From assembly GCA_002292405.1 (NCBI GenBank), contig DBBW01000003.1, positions 10,760 to 54,883 of the forward strand: a stretch of DNA of 44,124 nucleotides. Direction: 5' to 3'. Below are positions 41,478 through 44,124 of the stretch, piece after piece (position 1 is the stretch's first letter; every line of letters starts with the position of its first letter). Below the pieces are notes generated by a model that had not been told where the DNA came from, did no database searches, and saw nothing but the letters and a program-made list of their open reading frames with translations. The stretch comes from Flavobacteriales bacterium UBA974 (lineage in GTDB: Bacteria > Bacteroidota > Bacteroidia > Flavobacteriales_D > Sanyastnellaceae). Both the position numbers and the translations under genes were made by a program.

Positions 41478-43478
41478 ATGAATTTTAGTATTGGATGTGA
41501 TCACGCAGGACCGGCATATAAAAACACAATAATAGAATACCTCAAAGAACGTGGTTTTTCAGTAAAAAATTGCGGAACGGATAGCACAGAGAGTGTTGAT
41601 TATCCAGATTTTGCTCATGACGTTGCTCATGACGTGTCTTTAAAAGATTCAGAACTTGGAATTTTAATATGCGGATCAGCCAACGGGGTTGCTATGACAG
41701 CTAATAAACACAGCGAAGTTAGAGCAGCCATAGCTTGGACCCCAGAAATTGCGCACCTAGCAAAAACCCACAATGACGCAAACGTAATTTGTATTCCCGC
41801 AAGATTTGTAAGCGAACAAGATGCGATAGATATCATAGAGGCTTTTCTCAACGCCAAATTCGAAGGGGGGCGCCACGCAACACGAGTTAGAAAAATTGCA
41901 TGCGGAGTTTTAATTCTATTACTGTGCGTGTCATCGGTATTTTCCACCCTATCCCAAACCAACCCAACAGACACCCCAACCTCTATTAGTCAATCAGGAT
42001 ACGGTCAAATGATGGACTCTACAAAACTAAGATCCCACCTAAGTATAATTGCATCTGATGAGTTTGAAGGAAGAGAAACAGGAACAAGGGGCGCTGAGCT
42101 AACGGCGCTTTATTTAGAAAACTACTATTCTAAACTTGGTTTTGAACCCTACGACGGAAAATCATACACCCAAGATGTGCCGATGCTTAATTCTCAAATT
42201 CAAGGAGGGGTTATGAATATTGCAGGGCAGGAATTAAAGATGGTTGATGGTTTTTTGGTTTATCCAGGAATCAATAAAAAATCAATGAAAGATGTTCCGA
42301 TGGTTTTTGCTGGTTACGGAGCTTTAAGCGTTAATGAGTATGATGATTATGCTAAGATTGATGTAAAAGGCAAGTGTGTTGTGGTTTTACAGGGAGATGT
42401 TAGAAACCCAGACTCAGAAAGTGCAAACAACACCACTTCAAAAAGAGAGAGGGCAGAGTCTCTCGGAGCTGCAGCTTTTATTGTTGTAATGCCCAACTCA
42501 GACTACAGCACGTTTAAAGGAAGAATGAAGTTTTATATGACACGTAAATCAACAATTTTAAATAGAACCAAGGAAGGTGAGGGCGCGAGCATACCCACTT
42601 TTTTTGTCAGAGAAGAAGCCGCGGATGTTTGGTTTGACACATCGGAAAACATTAAAAACATTGCGAAAATTAAAAAGAAAGGCGAGAAAAAAGGGGTGGT
42701 GACAACGGGTGATTTTGGCTTCGCCCTCAACTATAATTTAGAGATCAACAGAACAGAGTTTAATGGAAAAAACATCCTTGCATACCTACCCGGCACCGAG
42801 AAGGATTTAAAGGAAGAGGTTGTTGTTATAACATCTCATTACGACCATATTGGAATTGTTGACGGGGAGGTTAACAACGGCGCAGATGATGACGGGTCTG
42901 GCACCGTAACCGTAATGGAGCTAGCTAGGATTTTTATGAAGGCATATAAAAACGGCGACGGACCGAGAAGGAGCGTTTTATTTATGAATGTTGTGGGTGA
43001 AGAAAAAGGATTACTTGGGTCGGAGTGGTATTCCGATCACCCCGTTTTCCCACTAGAAAATACGGTTGCAAATTTAAACATTGATATGATAGGCAGGGTT
43101 GATGAGGCTCACTCAGATGATGAAAACTACATCTATTTAATTGGATCAGATAAGCTTAGCTCAGAGCTCCATGAGATTTCAGAATCAGCGAATTCATCTT
43201 TTACTAAAATCAACCTTGATTATACTTTCAACGCTCCAGATGATCCCAATAGATTTTACTATCGTTCAGATCACTACAACTTTGCAAAGCACAATATTCC
43301 TGTGATTTTTTACTTCAGCGGTGTTCACGAAGACTACCACGCTCCAGGAGATGATGTTGAGAAGATAATGTTCACTAAGATGACAAACGTAGGGCGTTTA
43401 GCGTTCCACACAGCTTGGGAATTGCTTAACAGGGATGAAAAAATTGTTGTAGACAGAGTGAACGGTTTTAAAGACTAA
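41478..43478 (+). CDS. rpiB: Fusion of ribose-5-phosphate isomerase B with a secreted M28 peptidase
   Basis: 666 residues in one open frame. Residues 1-140 are a complete RpiB: GCDHAG at 6-11, catalytic-type Cys65 in ICGSANGVAMTANKH, THNDANVICIPARF, and the family end FEGGRHATRVRKI. Residues 141-160 (ACGVLILLLCVSSVFSTLSQ) look like a signal peptide, using RpiB's own basic tail as n-region. Residues from about 175 form a M28 peptidase with an inserted PA domain (VFAGYGALSVNEYDDYAKI); zinc ligands His454, Asp470, Glu508/Glu509, the aspartate in NIDMIGR and the histidine in EDYHAPGDD are all present. No in-frame ATG, GTG or TTG precedes the signal peptide closely, so the fusion is not an obvious misannotation. 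RpiB acts in the cytoplasm, the peptidase outside. Start at 41478 rather than TTG 41439. Sequencing or assembly error remains possible. Confidence 0.85.
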   Translation: MNFSIGCDHAGPAYKNTIIEYLKERGFSVKNCGTDSTESVDYPDFAHDVAHDVSLKDSELGILICGSANGVAMTANKHSEVRAAIAWTPEIAHLAKTHNDANVICIPARFVSEQDAIDIIEAFLNAKFEGGRHATRVRKIACGVLILLLCVSSVFSTLSQTNPTDTPTSISQSGYGQMMDSTKLRSHLSIIASDEFEGRETGTRGAELTALYLENYYSKLGFEPYDGKSYTQDVPMLNSQIQGGVMNIAGQELKMVDGFLVYPGINKKSMKDVPMVFAGYGALSVNEYDDYAKIDVKGKCVVVLQGDVRNPDSESANNTTSKRERAESLGAAAFIVVMPNSDYSTFKGRMKFYMTRKSTILNRTKEGEGASIPTFFVREEAADVWFDTSENIKNIAKIKKKGEKKGVVTTGDFGFALNYNLEINRTEFNGKNILAYLPGTEKDLKEEVVVITSHYDHIGIVDGEVNNGADDDGSGTVTVMELARIFMKAYKNGDGPRRSVLFMNVVGEEKGLLGSEWYSDHPVFPLENTVANLNIDMIGRVDEAHSDDENYIYLIGSDKLSSELHEISESANSSFTKINLDYTFNAPDDPNRFYYRSDHYNFAKHNIPVIFYFSGVHEDYHAPGDDVEKIMFTKMTNVGRLAFHTAWELLNRDEKIVVDRVNGFKD

Positions 43479-44124
43479 TCATTTAAAAAAGCCTCAATAG
43501 TTTCTCGGTAGAACACCACCTCTTCTTCATATGCCCCACCCGTTGCTGGCCCATTAAAGCCCGAGTGGATAATTGGATCGCCCTCTAGCGGGATAAATGC
43601 TGTTGTGGGAAAAGACCTAACCCCCCCGAAAAAAGCAAGGCGCGAATCAGCCTCACTCTTGCTAGCAGCTCCTCCATGTAACATTTCCCAAGAAACCCCT
43701 AGACTCTCTTTAAACTTTGCTATTCTTCTCAAAGCCTCATCACCTTTAGACCTTTCGAAAGACATAGATACAACGAGCATTTCGGGATAATCTAAAGACA
43801 ACTCCTTCAACAACCTCACCTCGTCCATACAGTTAGGGCACCATGTACCCATAACGTCTACTACAAGAAGTTTATACCCAGACTTTTTAAACCTTTCCCT
43901 AGACCAAACCTCAACCTCTCCACCTGAGTTCACCCCCTCAAACCCCACCCTCTCTCCCCTACCCCGCTTCTGCTTAGAGCTCCATTTAACCTTTTCGTTT
44001 TCCGCCCTCACCCCGCTCCATGAAGCGTTGTAATGAATTCCACTCTTAAACACCCCGCTGGTTATTGAATCTCCCCGGATTGATCCCTCGAAATAAAAAA
44101 GATGCACCCCATCGAAATTTTGAA
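43475..44124 (-). CDS. TlpA-like thioredoxin-fold protein, C-terminal part (cut by window edge)
   Basis: 216 codons; the frame is open to the right edge, so the N terminus lies outside. The GTG at 44107 is a possible but unlikely start, since the residues before and after it (FDGVHLFYFEGSIRGDS) look like the interior of a TlpA N-terminal domain. The thioredoxin fold follows: LLVVDVMGTWCPNCMDEVRL with the CxxC motif WCPNC, VVSMSFER, and the cis-proline region RSFPTTAFI. This family reduces disulfides in the periplasm; with its extra N-terminal domain it is typical of Bacteroidota. Its end overlaps that of the convergent peptidase gene by four bases. Confidence 0.85.
   Translation of the reverse strand, partial: QNFDGVHLFYFEGSIRGDSITSGVFKSGIHYNASWSGVRAENEKVKWSSKQKRGRGERVGFEGVNSGGEVEVWSRERFKKSGYKLLVVDVMGTWCPNCMDEVRLLKELSLDYPEMLVVSMSFERSKGDEALRRIAKFKESLGVSWEMLHGGAASKSEADSRLAFFGGVRSFPTTAFIPLEGDPIIHSGFNGPATGGAYEEEVVFYRETIEAFLND

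Noticed and set aside
1..44124. CRISPR array, insertion sequence, prophage or integrase
   Set aside because: No regularly spaced direct repeats, no transposase or integrase reading frame and no terminal inverted repeats were seen on either strand.

Overview
The window looks like chromosome of a Bacteroidota bacterium, most likely a marine-type Flavobacteriales member (Cryomorphaceae, Schleiferiaceae or Crocinitomicaceae-like). The evidence is several type IX secretion system (T9SS) cargo proteins with type A and type B C-terminal domains, a PorP/SprF protein, a PorE-like OmpA lipoprotein, Bacteroidota-type promoters (-7 box near TAnnTTTG), start sites without Shine-Dalgarno sequences, and protein sequences that resemble this phylum throughout. 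The lineage below phylum is inference; no 16S gene is present.

Layout. 1-2.2 kb: the start of ssb (minus, cut by the window edge), then gltX and folB. 2.2-6.1 kb (minus): the two subunits of a 3-oxoacid CoA-transferase and a class A penicillin-binding protein with an unusual four-cysteine insert. 6.2-8.9 kb: rseP and a cation/proton antiporter, convergent with dprA. 10-15.9 kb: a TonB-dependent receptor coupled to kdsB, a lipoprotein prolyl oligopeptidase and a small DUF6495-like protein. 15.9-27.5 kb (minus): a cell-surface block with a type B T9SS adhesin, PorP/SprF, a PorE-like OmpA/LysM lipoprotein, gpsA, a 1321-residue SBBP/PKD type B cargo and an HU-CCDC81/SPOR protein. 27.6-30.4 kb: glyS and pgk. 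30.4-32.7 kb: an Lrp/AsnC regulator divergent from a Cys/Met-metabolism PLP enzyme, followed by a small secreted repeat protein. 32.7-33.7 kb (minus): pssA and purS. 33.77 kb: tRNA-Cys followed by a strong bidirectional terminator. 33.9-41.2 kb (minus): a tight, AT-rich four-gene run encoding a MORN-repeat secreted protein, a six-PAS HisKA_2 histidine kinase, a LytTR response regulator and a T9SS-exported CotH-like kinase. 41.5-43.5 kb: an in-frame fusion of RpiB with a secreted M28 peptidase. 43.5-44.1 kb (minus): part of a TlpA-like thioredoxin protein.

The genes divide into housekeeping functions (tRNA charging, glycolysis, folate, purine, phospholipid and LPS synthesis) and cell-surface functions built on T9SS. 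The adhesin, PorP/SprF and OmpA/LysM genes overlap by 1-4 nt and look like one export and anchoring unit. The two observations most worth following up are the RpiB-signal peptide-M28 fusion, which places a cytoplasmic enzyme and an exported peptidase in one reading frame, and the MORN/six-PAS kinase/LytTR/CotH operon beside tRNA-Cys. A recurring third pattern is a -7-like box only 4-7 nt upstream of the start codon, which suggests leaderless transcription of several genes.
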